A stretch of DNA of 64,000 nt from an uncultured Bacteroidales bacterium. GTDB lineage: Bacteria > Bacteroidota > Bacteroidia > Bacteroidales > Muribaculaceae. Positions 8,149 to 17,278 of the stretch are shown here, piece by piece. Below the pieces are notes generated by a model. It made no database searches. It worked only from the letters and a program-made list of their open reading frames with translations, and had not been told where the DNA came from. A program made the translations under genes and the position numbers. The stretch lies in assembly GCA_902776435.1 (NCBI GenBank), contig CACYQB010000011.1:62001-126000 (forward strand). Reading direction: 5' to 3'. Positions within the stretch are counted from its first letter, which is position 1, and every line of letters begins with the position of its first letter.

Positions 8149-8682
8149 TTAGTTGGCCTCGTACTTGTAGATATTGACGAGTTTCATGTCAAAGACGAGG
8201 GTGCTGTAAGGTTTCAAGTCGTCACTCATCTTGGACGAACCGTAACCCTGCGGATAAGGGACGATGACCGTGCAACTGTCGCCCACGTGCATGCGGGTGA
8301 GCGCAATCATCCAACCCTCGACATTGTCGCTGACCTGCGAGCGGTAGATACTGTCGGTCGATGACGAGTGATAGGACGAGTCAACAGCCGTGCCGTTATA
8401 CAGTTTCAACTTGTACTTCACGTCAACGGTCGATGTGAGAAGCGGCTTGAGATTGTAGCGGGTCTTCATCGTGTCGTTGTGCCAGCGGATGAGCACCTCG
8501 GCCGACGGATCCCACGGCGCGTCGAGGATGGTGTACTTGCCCGATTCAGCCTGGATCTCATACCACTCGTCGTTGGCCTCGCGCCAGTCCTTGTATTCGT
8601 CGTACACGTTGTTGCCCAGACACGAGTCCAGCATCGTGATCGACACGATGGCCATGATGACTGTATAGAAAAACTTCTTCAT
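8149..8682 (-). CDS. FKBP-type peptidyl-prolyl isomerase-like lipoprotein
   Basis: The 177-residue product has a lipoprotein signal ending in MLDSC (lipidated Cys about residue 21). The C-terminal part contains VEGWMIALTRMHVGDSCTVIVPYPQGYG and ends LVFDMKLVNIYK, the FKBP pattern in which substrate-derived gatekeeping residues precede GYG (the quoted segment is the visible core; flanking parts diverge). FKBP lipoproteins help fold exported proteins in the periplasm. The typical aromatic active-site set is incomplete, so isomerase activity is uncertain. It lies 66 bases downstream of glycyl-tRNA synthetase and may share its transcript. Confidence 0.75.
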   Translation of the reverse strand: MKKFFYTVIMAIVSITMLDSCLGNNVYDEYKDWREANDEWYEIQAESGKYTILDAPWDPSAEVLIRWHNDTMKTRYNLKPLLTSTVDVKYKLKLYNGTAVDSSYHSSSTDSIYRSQVSDNVEGWMIALTRMHVGDSCTVIVPYPQGYGSSKMSDDLKPYSTLVFDMKLVNIYKYEAN

Positions 8683-8748
8683 TATAATAGGCGTTAGGTT
8701 CGAGGCTTTAGGTTTCAGGGATTGGCAACTAAAGCCTCACAAATAAAA

Positions 8749-10293
8749 TCACATCAATTTGCGCAGGACGTTGTTCAGGCTGCACTCGCGGGCCAGGATG
8801 GCGGGCAGGTCAGCGATGGCAACACGCTCCTGCTGCATGGTGTCACGGTCACGCAAGGTGACGGTGTTGTCCTCGAGCGTCTGGCCGTCAACGGTGATGC
8901 AATAGGGGGTGCCGATGGCATCCTGGCGGCGATAGCGCTTGCCGACGGTATCCTTGTCCTCGTAGTGGCAGGCAAAATCAAACTTCAACATATTCATGAT
9001 CTCGTGGGCCTTCTCGGGCATGCCGTCCTTGCGGACAAGCGGCAGGATGGCGCACTTGATGGGAGCCAGGGCCTTGGGCAGGTGGAGCACCACGCGGGTA
9101 TCGCCGCCCTCAAGCTGCTGCTCCTCGTAGCTGGAGCACATAACCGACAGGAACATGCGGTCCACGCCGATCGAGGTCTCGATGACGTAGGGGGTGTAGC
9201 TCTCGTTCAACTCGGCGTCAAAGTACTGGATCTTCTTGCCCGAGAACTTGGCATGCTGGCTCAGGTCGAAGTCGGTGCGGCTGTGGATGCCCTCCACCTC
9301 CTTGAAGCCGAACGGCATCTTGAACTCGATGTCGGTAGCGGCGTTGGCGTAGTGGGCCAACTTCTCATGGTCGTGGAAGCGGTACTTCTCGTCGCCCAGG
9401 CCCAGAGCCTTGTGCCAGCGCAGGCGGGTCTCACGCCAGAAGTCAAACCACTTCAACTCCTCGCCGGGACGAACAAAGAATTGCATCTCCATCTGCTCAA
9501 ACTCACGCATGCGGAAAATGAACTGACGGGCCACAATCTCGTTGCGGAAGGCCTTACCGATCTGCGCGATGCCGAAGGGGATGCGCATGCGGCCGGTCTT
9601 CTGCACATTCAGGAAGTTCACGAAGATACCCTGAGCGGTCTCGGGACGCAGATACACGTCCATCGTAGCGTCGGCGCTACTGCCCATCTGGGTCTTGAAC
9701 ATGAGGTTGAACTGACGCACGTCGGTCCAGTTCTTGGTACCGCTCACGGGGTCAACAATCTCATAGTCAACGATAATCTGCTTCAACTCGGCCAGGTCGT
9801 TGTCGTTCATCGCCTTCTCGTAGCGGGCATGCAGCACGTCACGCTTCTTCTGGTTCTCGAGCACACGGGGATTGGTCTGGCGGAACATGGCCTCATCAAA
9901 CTTGTCACCGAAGCGCTTGGCAGCCTTCTCACACTCCTTATTGATCTTCTCTTCGATCTTGGCGATCTCGTCCTCGATGAGCACGTCGGCGCGATAGCGC
10001 TTCTTGCTGTCACGGTTGTCAATCAAGGGGTCGTTGAACGCGTCCACGTGGCCCGATGCCTTCCAGATCGTCGGGTGCATGAAGATGGCGCTGTCGATAC
10101 CCACGATGTTCTCGTGGAGCAGAGTCATCGCCTCCCACCAGTAACGCTTGATATTGTTTTTCAGCTCTACGCCGTTCTGTGCATAGTCATAAACTGCGCC
10201 CAAACCGTCATAAATCTCACTTGAGGGGAACACAAAGCCATATTCCTTGGCATGCGACACGATCTTCTTGAAAACGTCTTCCTGTTTTGCCAT
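8749..10293 (-). CDS. glyQS: Glycine--tRNA ligase, single-chain class II type
   Basis: A 514-residue homodimeric-type (alpha2) glycyl-tRNA synthetase, charging tRNA-Gly in the cytosol. The N-terminus reads VFPSSEIYDGLGAVYDYAQNG, the family's opening around residues 21-40, followed by class II motifs: FNLMFKT and RPETAQGIF, the FRNEIVARQFIFRMREFEQ region, and GVDRMF near the end with the C-terminal anticodon-binding domain (PKALAPIKCAILPL). Length is normal for Bacteroidetes. A promoter (10347-10377) precedes it at the right distance. Confidence 0.97.
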   Translation of the reverse strand: MAKQEDVFKKIVSHAKEYGFVFPSSEIYDGLGAVYDYAQNGVELKNNIKRYWWEAMTLLHENIVGIDSAIFMHPTIWKASGHVDAFNDPLIDNRDSKKRYRADVLIEDEIAKIEEKINKECEKAAKRFGDKFDEAMFRQTNPRVLENQKKRDVLHARYEKAMNDNDLAELKQIIVDYEIVDPVSGTKNWTDVRQFNLMFKTQMGSSADATMDVYLRPETAQGIFVNFLNVQKTGRMRIPFGIAQIGKAFRNEIVARQFIFRMREFEQMEMQFFVRPGEELKWFDFWRETRLRWHKALGLGDEKYRFHDHEKLAHYANAATDIEFKMPFGFKEVEGIHSRTDFDLSQHAKFSGKKIQYFDAELNESYTPYVIETSIGVDRMFLSVMCSSYEEQQLEGGDTRVVLHLPKALAPIKCAILPLVRKDGMPEKAHEIMNMLKFDFACHYEDKDTVGKRYRRQDAIGTPYCITVDGQTLEDNTVTLRDRDTMQQERVAIADLPAILARECSLNNVLRKLM

Positions 10294-10346
10294 TGTAGTT
10301 ATCTGTTGTATATTGTTATGTTGATATTTTTCTCGTAATTAAACTG

Positions 10347-10377
10347 CAAAGGTATAAAATTTCCCTCAATGCAACAA
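10347..10377 (-). promoter_or_regulatory. Promoter of glyQS
   Basis: On the minus strand TTG (10377-10375), a 20-base spacer and TACCTTTG (10354-10347) match the Bacteroidetes consensus, giving a 5' leader of about 45 bases. Confidence 0.75.
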
Positions 10378-10439
10378 CACATTGAGGGAATTCTTACTAG
10401 TTACCGCAAATTCGACGAAAATAAACTGCTGATACTCAG

Positions 10440-10521
10440 CTCCCCCTCTTGAATAAGAGGGGGCCGGGGGGGGCGTCGATGCCACCCATGGCATGCACCG
10501 TCACAGTTGCTTCAACGCCCC
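10440..10521. repeat. Interspersed two-hairpin repeat, copy 1
   Basis: The element opens with CCCCCTCTT-gaat-AAGAGGGGG (10442-10463), continues through a G-run and GGGGCGTCGAT, and closes with GCTTCAACGCCCC, whose ACGCCCC (10515-10521) pairs with GGGGCGT (10470-10476). A second copy with the same plan and about the same length lies at 28502-28581. It sits in the 460-base gap between glyQS and the phosphodiesterase gene, which otherwise holds the glyQS promoter and an AT-rich inverted repeat. Confidence 0.8.
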
Positions 10522-10580
10522 TGCCCTTCGGGCAGAAGCTGTGTCATAATAGGCCTCTGGGTTTTAATCGGCCTAACGGC

Positions 10581-10643
10581 CGAGAAATTAAACAAAATTT
10601 AGTATTAAAATTAAACAAATTAAATTTTTATTTTAATTTCTCG
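10581..10643. repeat. AT-rich inverted repeat
   Basis: CGAGAAATTAAA (10581-10592) and TTTAATTTCTCG (10632-10643) form a perfect 12-base inverted repeat around a 39-base AT-rich centre. Short GC hairpins flank it (CGGCCTAACGGCCG before, CGCGCGAAGCGCG after). No open frame overlaps. Function unknown; it may be part of the same compound repeat as 10440-10521. Confidence 0.6.
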
Positions 10644-10754
10644 CGCGAAGCGCGATTCAATTTGCGACAAATGAAATATGACACACCCTCAGAGGCTAAC
10701 GCACTGAATCTTAGTAGACAATTCAGTCGAGTTCACGTTAGATGGAGCGCTTTT

Positions 10755-11954
10755 TCAGCGCAGCATGTCGCGCACCTCGTCGAGCGAGCCGTCGTTGGGC
10801 GACGGGGTGACACCCAGCAGATAGCACAACAGCGGATAGACGCACACATTGCGGAATCGGTCAGGCTTCTCATAACCCACCTTGAAGTCCGGGCCGATGG
10901 CACGGAATCCCACCTGCATGTCGGCTGCCGTGTGGTCAAAGCCGTGGCTGCCGCGCTGCTTCTTGCTCGGCTTGTCGGCAAAGAGCCAACCCACGTCGGG
11001 CAAGACCACCACGTCGCCCATGTTGGGATTGGTGCCATAGTTGAGGTAAGCAGGCAGTTCTCCCCGCTTCCACGCACGGATGTGGTCCACACCCTGCAGG
11101 GCATTATAGATGGAGTCGATATATTGCGGGGCACTGGCATAGATCAGCGTGGGATAATCGTTGCAGAAACGCTCATACCACTTCTTGGGCAGCAAGTCGT
11201 CGATATCGACAAAGCGCTTGGGGTCCACACTCGCCATGCCGTGGTCACCGGTGATAATCAAGTTCACCTGGCTGGCGATGGGCAGCAGCTGGATGCGTGC
11301 CCACATCTTGCTCAACAGCAAGTCAAGATCCTCCATCGCACGACGCGTCAACCGGTGCATCGGGCCATAGTTGTGGCCACTGCGGTCCGGCTCCTCAAAG
11401 TAGGCCATCACCAGGTGGGGACGGTCCTGTTCAGGAAGTTTCAGCAGACGCAACACTTCATCTACCCTACCCTCAAAATCAAGTTGCTCGGTCTGGTAGT
11501 CACGCCAGTAAGTGGGATGCTCACCGTTGATGGTCACATCGCTGCCCACCCAGAAGACCGTCGCTGTCTTCACGCCCTGATGCTTGGCCGTGAGCCACAC
11601 GGGGTCACCGCCATAATAGCGGCCATCGGCGCGGGTTACCTTGTTGCCCAGCGAGAACTCTACGCCCTTCTCACGGTCCCAGAAGGTGTTGGTGATGATA
11701 CCGTGATGATCGGGCACAAGGCCTGTAGCCAGGGTGTAATGGTTGGGGAAGGTCTTGCTAGGGAACGACGGCTGCATCACCGCCTTGACGCCCTCGCGTG
11801 CCAGTTGCTGCATGAACGGCACGTCATAGGTGTCCAGATAATCCCATCGCAAACCATCGAGCGAAACAATCACCGTGTAAGTATCCCGTCCCGCAGCCCA
11901 GGCCTGCCAAGGCAGCACAGCCAACACCAATAACGATAATAGGAATCTACGCAT
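10755..11954 (-). CDS. Secreted alkaline-phosphatase-superfamily phosphodiesterase (ENPP-like)
   Basis: The 399-residue exported protein (signal peptide to about QAWAAG) belongs to the type I phosphodiesterase/nucleotide pyrophosphatase family (PF01663). The first metal aspartate sits in VSLDGLRWD (D33), the nucleophile threonine in FPSKTFPNHYT (T68), the second-site metal residues in GDHGMASVD, and a late His in GSHGFDHT. These enzymes hydrolyse phosphodiester or pyrophosphate bonds of nucleotides in the periplasm or at the surface using two zinc ions. It is set apart from the BACON/receptor pair upstream by a terminator at 11974-12007. Confidence 0.9.
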   Translation of the reverse strand: MRRFLLSLLVLAVLPWQAWAAGRDTYTVIVSLDGLRWDYLDTYDVPFMQQLAREGVKAVMQPSFPSKTFPNHYTLATGLVPDHHGIITNTFWDREKGVEFSLGNKVTRADGRYYGGDPVWLTAKHQGVKTATVFWVGSDVTINGEHPTYWRDYQTEQLDFEGRVDEVLRLLKLPEQDRPHLVMAYFEEPDRSGHNYGPMHRLTRRAMEDLDLLLSKMWARIQLLPIASQVNLIITGDHGMASVDPKRFVDIDDLLPKKWYERFCNDYPTLIYASAPQYIDSIYNALQGVDHIRAWKRGELPAYLNYGTNPNMGDVVVLPDVGWLFADKPSKKQRGSHGFDHTAADMQVGFRAIGPDFKVGYEKPDRFRNVCVYPLLCYLLGVTPSPNDGSLDEVRDMLR

Positions 11955-11973
11955 TTTTTATTCTGATTTTAAA

Positions 11974-12007
11974 AAGGGGGAATACCCAGTGGTGGTTACT
12001 CCCCCTT
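11974..12007 (-). terminator. Terminator of the receptor/BACON lipoprotein operon
   Basis: On the minus strand an eight-base-pair core AAGGGGGA/TCCCCCTT, extended by an imperfect inner stem, is followed by TTTTT. It lies about 80 bases after the lipoprotein stop codon. Confidence 0.75.
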
Positions 12008-12084
12008 GAAAATACATAAAGTGTGTAATGTAATGGTGCTTAGTAACAGGACTTAGAAAAAATTTCTTTTTCTGTCATGCGCCA

Positions 12085-13602
12085 TTACCTGGCCTTCTCG
12101 TGAGAGAAGTAGATACCGTTAGACAACTGAGGTGTGCCATTGTAGGTCGATTTCACACCGATCACGCTGAGTTGGTCACCCACGGTGATACCGGCAGTCT
12201 CCAGCCAGTTCTTGCGGTTGTCGCCAGTAGCGCCCCAACCGGGATAGCAGCCATAGACATAGCAGTCGTTGGTGCCGTCGTCCAGATAGAGGTTGCCATA
12301 GGTCGGGTTAGCGATCTCGGTGATGACACCCGTCAGCATATAATATACGGTGGGATCATCTTCCTGGTCGAGGAACTCGTCGATGCTGATGGGAGTCACG
12401 GTCTTGCTGTCCTCAAGGACTGCACCGGTCATCTGGGGATCACCCTTGTACTCGCCACGCTTACCCACGAGGGTAACAACGTCACCAGCCTTCAGGCCAG
12501 CAGCCTCAAAGTCACCCTTAGCGCCGATACCGTAAACGTAGGTCTCACCAGACCAGTCACGGATATAGACATTGCCATAGGTGGGATTAGCCACACTCTG
12601 GATAACACCGGTGATGCGGTACTGGGTATCGCCCACGGGAGCAGCCAGGAAGTCGGCTACCGAGCATTCCACGATGGAACCGGTCTGATAGATGGTTGCC
12701 TCGGCGGTATATTCCTGACCGTTGTCATCGGTGGTCTTGAAGACTACCGTTGCGCTGCGGTCGCCACCTTCGTTGGCACCAGCACGGAAGGTAACCACGG
12801 GCTCAGCGCCACCAGCTACCGACACGATGCCCAGCCAATCCTTAGCATTCTCGGGAATCTCAACAGATACGCCATTGTTGGTCTTGCAGGTCAGGTGAAC
12901 GGCTACCGTACCACCATCGACGGGGATAGTGGCATCCTCGGGGTCATAACCCTCGACCTTAACCAGCGACTTCTGGATCTTGACAACGGTAACGTCAACG
13001 AGCTCAACAGTGGTGCCGTACAGGGTCTTGGGACCCTCGACGGTAACGATGTCGCCCACCTCGAGACCGAGGCTCAGGAAGTTCTTGGTGTTACCCTTGG
13101 CATCAAGCGTACCATAGATATAGATTTCGCCAGTCTCATCACGCAGGTACCAGTTACCGTAGGTGGTGTTCACGATCGAAGCCACGACACCAGTAACGCG
13201 GTAGTTCTTGCTCTCGGGGCCGGCAATGACCTCGGCACAGGTTGCCTCGTTAACAACGGCGAGACCTTGAATCACGTTGATGGTCTGGGTCTTGTCAGCA
13301 CATGCAATGTGGAGCACGGTGTTGCGGCCGTCAGAGGCGGCGGGAGCGCTGAAGGTCACCTTGGTCTCACCAGCACCGCCAGTCTTCGGGGTAATGGTAA
13401 GCCAGTCGGGAATCTCCTGCTCATCAAATGACCAAGCTTCCTTGGAATTGACGGTAATCGTGTTGGAACCACCGTTCACATCGATGCTTACATAGGAGGA
13501 TGAAACCTTGATTTCATCGAGCAACGTCATTGAATCGTCGTCCGAGCAGCTTGTCAGCAGGGCGACCAATGCAAAAAACGAAAGAAAATATTTAAGTTTC
13601 AT
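12085..13602 (-). CDS. Lipoprotein with BACON and repeated OB-fold modules
   Basis: The 505-residue lipoprotein has a lipobox ending LLTSC (Cys about 19) followed by SDDD, an acidic sequence of the kind linked to surface export in Bacteroidetes. BACON-type domains (about residues 30-110 and 215-300: WLTITP, WLGIVSVAGG) alternate with three OB-fold-like units sharing YRVTGVV / YRITGVI / YMLTGVI, then PTYGN(L/V)Y and YVYG. BACON domains usually bind carbohydrate or mucin-like ligands or act as spacers; the OB units resemble those of exported nucleases and DUF5689 proteins. It follows the TonB receptor gene by 23 bases, so it probably works as its surface partner in place of SusD. Confidence 0.75.
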   Translation of the reverse strand: MKLKYFLSFFALVALLTSCSDDDSMTLLDEIKVSSSYVSIDVNGGSNTITVNSKEAWSFDEQEIPDWLTITPKTGGAGETKVTFSAPAASDGRNTVLHIACADKTQTINVIQGLAVVNEATCAEVIAGPESKNYRVTGVVASIVNTTYGNWYLRDETGEIYIYGTLDAKGNTKNFLSLGLEVGDIVTVEGPKTLYGTTVELVDVTVVKIQKSLVKVEGYDPEDATIPVDGGTVAVHLTCKTNNGVSVEIPENAKDWLGIVSVAGGAEPVVTFRAGANEGGDRSATVVFKTTDDNGQEYTAEATIYQTGSIVECSVADFLAAPVGDTQYRITGVIQSVANPTYGNVYIRDWSGETYVYGIGAKGDFEAAGLKAGDVVTLVGKRGEYKGDPQMTGAVLEDSKTVTPISIDEFLDQEDDPTVYYMLTGVITEIANPTYGNLYLDDGTNDCYVYGCYPGWGATGDNRKNWLETAGITVGDQLSVIGVKSTYNGTPQLSNGIYFSHEKAR

Positions 13603-13625
13603 AATCTATTCTGTATTCTCTATAA

Positions 13626-16600
13626 TTAGTTGAAGATGTACTTGATACCGATAGAAGCATTCCAGCACTGACCGATGGACTTGTTGGGAACAAAGGTCTT
13701 GGTGTCGCCATGGATGGAGCTCGGAGTCGAGAAGGTGGCATAACCCTCGGCGTCAACGCCCTCATACTTGAGGATGCGGGGATCGCTGCCGATCTCGGGG
13801 TTGAGATACTTGCTCACGCCCCAGCTCGAGTTGAACAGGTTCATCAGGTTCTTGATGTCGAAGCTCAGCTGCAGGGTGTGCTTTGCACCACAAACGTTCA
13901 CAGAGAAGTCGTGCTTGTAGCTCAGGTCAATGCGATGTACCCAAGGACTGTACAGGCTGTAGGGCTCAGCATACTTGCCCTGATGGTTCTTCAGATAGCT
14001 GTTAGCATGAACATAGTCCATGAAGCGGTTCTTGCTGTCATTGCTGACGAAGCGGAACTCACCACTCTCGACCTGTGCGTCGGTGGGGATGTAGAGAGCG
14101 TCGTAGTTGTAACCATCACCGTTCATGTCGTTGGCCATCATGTAAGAGTAGTTGTAACCGCCACGCCAGGTCTCATAGATCAGACCATAGTGGTTACCGC
14201 TCTTGTCATGACCGGTTGCCGAGAAGACGAAACGGTCAGGAGTTACATACTGCGAGTTGTGCAGCTTGATGTTGTTGGGACCCTCGACGGTGGGAACATA
14301 GGTGAAGGCACTCTCGGCAGCGCTACCGGGCATACCGGTGACTTCCTTGTTAACAGTATGGGTGTAAGCGGCCATCAGGCTCAACCAGTCGGTGGGACGG
14401 GCATTGATGGTCACGTTGGCAATCCAACCATAACCACGGCTGGTGTTCTCCAGGACGAAGGCCTTGGTGCCACGACGGAAACCAGCGGGGAAGATGGGAC
14501 GGTTGTCAGCGCCATTGAAGCGGGCGTAACCACCCACACCGGGCATACTCCAGTCACTGATGCTGGCAGCATTGATGTTCTTGTTGAAGATACCCTCAAC
14601 AGTCACGGTGAAGGGGAACGATACGGGGATGTTGATGTCGGCAGCGATCGAGCTCTTCCATACCATCGGCATCTTGAACTTGGGATCTACTGCAGAGATT
14701 GATGAGGGAACGGTACCCATGTCAGAGGTCACAACATCGGGATAACCCATGCTGATGAGCTTGTTGCGCAGGGCAGCAATCGAAGCCTGGCCATTCTCGG
14801 TCACCAGACCACCGGCAAACTGGCTCATGTCGATGAAGCGGTTGCCATTGGCGTCGGTAGTGTAGGCACCAGTGTAGTTCTCGTAGCCACGGTTGGGCTT
14901 GTAAACCATCTCACCGGTGTTGGGATCCTTAACCATACCACCGATCTTGGTGCTGCCGTTGAGCTGTGCCTGATACTGTACCAGACCGCCGTTGGTGGGC
15001 ATGTTGGTGAAGAATACGAGGGGCAAACGGCCTGAGAAGAGACCCGAACCACCACGCACCTTCAAGAGGTTGGTGCCGAATACGTCCCAGCTGAAGCCCA
15101 CGCGAGGTTGGATAATCAGGTTGCTGTTGGGCCACTTGCCAGTGTCGATGTGGCGAACGTTACCGTTCTTGTCATAATAGTCGAGTGCCAGGATGGCGTT
15201 GTTGGTCATCAGGTCACCGTTGTTGAAGAACAGACCGTCGAGACGCAGACCGTAGGTCAGCTTGAAGTTGCGGGTCACGTTCCACTCGTCCTGTGCATAG
15301 ATACCAGCCTTGTTGAACTGCACGCGGGCAGCAGGCTTGGTCTCGCTACCGTAACCGTAGGTCAAGCAAACGACCTCGGGGGCAGCGCCGTTGATAAAGT
15401 CGTCAACGCTGTTGTAGCGGTAGTAACCGGTACCGTTACGCATGTACTGGTTGTCGGCCATCTGGTGCTCAAATGACAGACCGCCCATGATCTTGTGGTT
15501 ACCATAGTACCAGGTGACGTCGTCACGCAGGTTCCAGATGGTGTTGTGAACGGCGTTGTTCCAGGTAAACAACTCATAACCCAGAGCCATGTAGTTGTCA
15601 CGGTTGCCATCGGCATCAGTCATGGTGATATCGATGAAGGGGAACTCGCTCGAATTGCTGGCGCGGATATCATCCAGCTTGGAGAAGGTGGCCAGGAACT
15701 CGTTAGAGATATTGTCGGTCAAGCGGCTGTTCAAGTTGGCCGAGAAAGAGTGTACCAGGTTGTCCATGCCATACATTGAGTTGGCGAAGGAGAAGGAGTA
15801 CAGCGAAACGCGGGCGTTGGGCATACGGGTACCTCCGTCCATCGACGAGGCGTTGGGGTTAACCCAGTAGCGGTTCTTGGTGTAGTTGTAACGCAGCGAC
15901 AAGTGGTGGTCGTTGGTGATGTTCCAGTCCAAGCGGGCCAGCAACTTGTAGTTGTTCTCATCGGCGGGGAAGTTGGTGTAGGAACCCGTGTCATAACCGT
16001 ACTTGTTCATCACGTGCTCGCTCACGCGACGCAGGTCGTTGATCGTGGTGCGGGAGATGAACTGGTCAGCGTCACCGACACCATTTTCCGAGGCACGCCA
16101 GCGGTTCACGATGGTCGGCTGCTTGGTCATTTCACCGTTGACAAAGAAGAAGACCTTGTTCTTCCAGATCGGGCCACCCAGGGTGAAACCGTAGGTAGTC
16201 ACCTGATCCTTCTCACGGGTCGAGGGCAACTGCAGGCGCTCAACAGCGTCACCACGCATGTTCTCGTTGCGGTGGAAGATGTAGGCGCTGCCACGGAAGG
16301 TGTTGGTACCACTCTTGGTGATGGCGTTCACACCACCGCCGATGAAGTTGGTCTGACGCACGTCGTAGGGCGAAATCACTACCTGCATCTCCTCGATAGC
16401 CTCGATACTGATGGGGTTGCCACCACCGGGCAGGTTGTCGTTAAGACCGAAGTTATTGTTAAAGTTTGCACCATCGACCGTGAAGTTAGCTGTACGGCCG
16501 TCAGTACCGCCGAAGCTCATGCCATTGCCACCGAAGGGCGACAGACGGGTAACATCGGTCAAGCTGCGGGTAACAGTGGGCAGGTTGCTGATCTGAGTGC

Positions 16601-17021
16601 TGTTGATGTTAGTGGCAGCACCAGTCTTCTCAGCACGGAACTTTGTAGCCTCCGAGGTTACAACCACCTCGCCCAGGGTGTTGGAGTTAACACTCATGTC
16701 CACATTCAGGTCATAGGTCTCGGCCAGTTGCAAGGTAACATCCTCAACTTGGCGAGTCTGATAACCGATGTAGCTCACCGTCACGGTGTAGGGACCGCCA
16801 GGACGCATACCCTTGATAGAGTAGCGGCCGTCCATGTTGGTAACGGCGTTGTACTGGGTGCCCGAGGGCGTGTGCAAGGCGGTAATCGTTGCGCCGATCA
16901 ACGCCTCATGATTTTCATCGGTCACAACACCGGACAGTGCCGAGGTCGTCACCTGCGCACTCGATGCCAATGCTACAAAGAACATTGCCACCAATGCCAA
17001 AAGCTTAACTGTTCTCAACAT
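13626..17021 (-). CDS. Oar-like TonB-dependent outer-membrane receptor
   Basis: The 1131-residue protein has a signal peptide (cleavage near SSAQ), a carboxypeptidase-regulatory-like domain (about 24-110: GVVTDENHEALIGATI), then a plug (about 115-245) with NLPTVTRSLTDVTRLSP and VNAITKSGTNTFRGSAY, and a long beta-barrel ending in an aromatic terminus (GIKYIFN). The plug wording is that of the Oar family, not SusC: there is no SusD gene next door and the insert is shorter than in SusC. It probably imports or gates a large ligand using TonB energy. A long leader (17022-17275) with a strong hairpin precedes it. Confidence 0.9.
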   Translation of the reverse strand: MLRTVKLLALVAMFFVALASSAQVTTSALSGVVTDENHEALIGATITALHTPSGTQYNAVTNMDGRYSIKGMRPGGPYTVTVSYIGYQTRQVEDVTLQLAETYDLNVDMSVNSNTLGEVVVTSEATKFRAEKTGAATNINSTQISNLPTVTRSLTDVTRLSPFGGNGMSFGGTDGRTANFTVDGANFNNNFGLNDNLPGGGNPISIEAIEEMQVVISPYDVRQTNFIGGGVNAITKSGTNTFRGSAYIFHRNENMRGDAVERLQLPSTREKDQVTTYGFTLGGPIWKNKVFFFVNGEMTKQPTIVNRWRASENGVGDADQFISRTTINDLRRVSEHVMNKYGYDTGSYTNFPADENNYKLLARLDWNITNDHHLSLRYNYTKNRYWVNPNASSMDGGTRMPNARVSLYSFSFANSMYGMDNLVHSFSANLNSRLTDNISNEFLATFSKLDDIRASNSSEFPFIDITMTDADGNRDNYMALGYELFTWNNAVHNTIWNLRDDVTWYYGNHKIMGGLSFEHQMADNQYMRNGTGYYRYNSVDDFINGAAPEVVCLTYGYGSETKPAARVQFNKAGIYAQDEWNVTRNFKLTYGLRLDGLFFNNGDLMTNNAILALDYYDKNGNVRHIDTGKWPNSNLIIQPRVGFSWDVFGTNLLKVRGGSGLFSGRLPLVFFTNMPTNGGLVQYQAQLNGSTKIGGMVKDPNTGEMVYKPNRGYENYTGAYTTDANGNRFIDMSQFAGGLVTENGQASIAALRNKLISMGYPDVVTSDMGTVPSSISAVDPKFKMPMVWKSSIAADINIPVSFPFTVTVEGIFNKNINAASISDWSMPGVGGYARFNGADNRPIFPAGFRRGTKAFVLENTSRGYGWIANVTINARPTDWLSLMAAYTHTVNKEVTGMPGSAAESAFTYVPTVEGPNNIKLHNSQYVTPDRFVFSATGHDKSGNHYGLIYETWRGGYNYSYMMANDMNGDGYNYDALYIPTDAQVESGEFRFVSNDSKNRFMDYVHANSYLKNHQGKYAEPYSLYSPWVHRIDLSYKHDFSVNVCGAKHTLQLSFDIKNLMNLFNSSWGVSKYLNPEIGSDPRILKYEGVDAEGYATFSTPSSIHGDTKTFVPNKSIGQCWNASIGIKYIFN

Positions 17022-17101
17022 ACAAATGAATTGTTTTAATAAATTAAAAATTAGTAATTATAATTATATTCTTTAGTTTGCTATGTATTTATAAAATATT
17101 T

Positions 17102-17143
17102 CGCGCCACACTTGCGGTAGTTATCCCGTATAAGTGTAGCGCG
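17102..17143 (-). promoter_or_regulatory. Structured 5' leader hairpin of the TonB receptor gene
   Basis: In the minus-strand transcript CGCGCTACACTT (17143-17132) pairs with AAGTGTGGCGCG (17113-17102); the only non-Watson-Crick pair is a U-G wobble, which exists only in this orientation. An inner CGG/CCG can extend the stem. It lies in a leader of about 250 bases between the promoter and the ATG at 17021. AGAGGGGTATCA (17163-17152) stands just upstream. A similar hairpin with the same upstream motif precedes the next gene (18934-18973). The rest of the 410-base gap is AT-rich. Confidence 0.6.
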
Positions 17144-17278
17144 TCTGTCGCTGATACCCCTCTCTTGCAGTGGGTTGTAGAACTGGCTTGCCGCCTCACC
17201 GCTACAAGATATCCTGAAAGGTATGCCAAATTTATGTTTCAACACTTCTTAGTTAATGCTGCTTTTTCAATTCGGGTA

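Noticed and set aside
8722-10224. Long open frame on the plus strand opposite glycyl-tRNA synthetase
   Set aside because: Its protein is low-complexity, rich in V, L, G and H without motifs, and it mirrors a certain gene; it results from GC-rich codon use.
12100-13431. 443-codon plus-strand frame opposite the BACON lipoprotein
   Set aside because: No signal, motif or promoter; the opposite frame has a lipobox and recognisable domains.
13626-17021. SusC-type receptor of a polysaccharide utilisation locus
   Set aside because: The plug motifs are Oar-like and no SusD homologue is adjacent.
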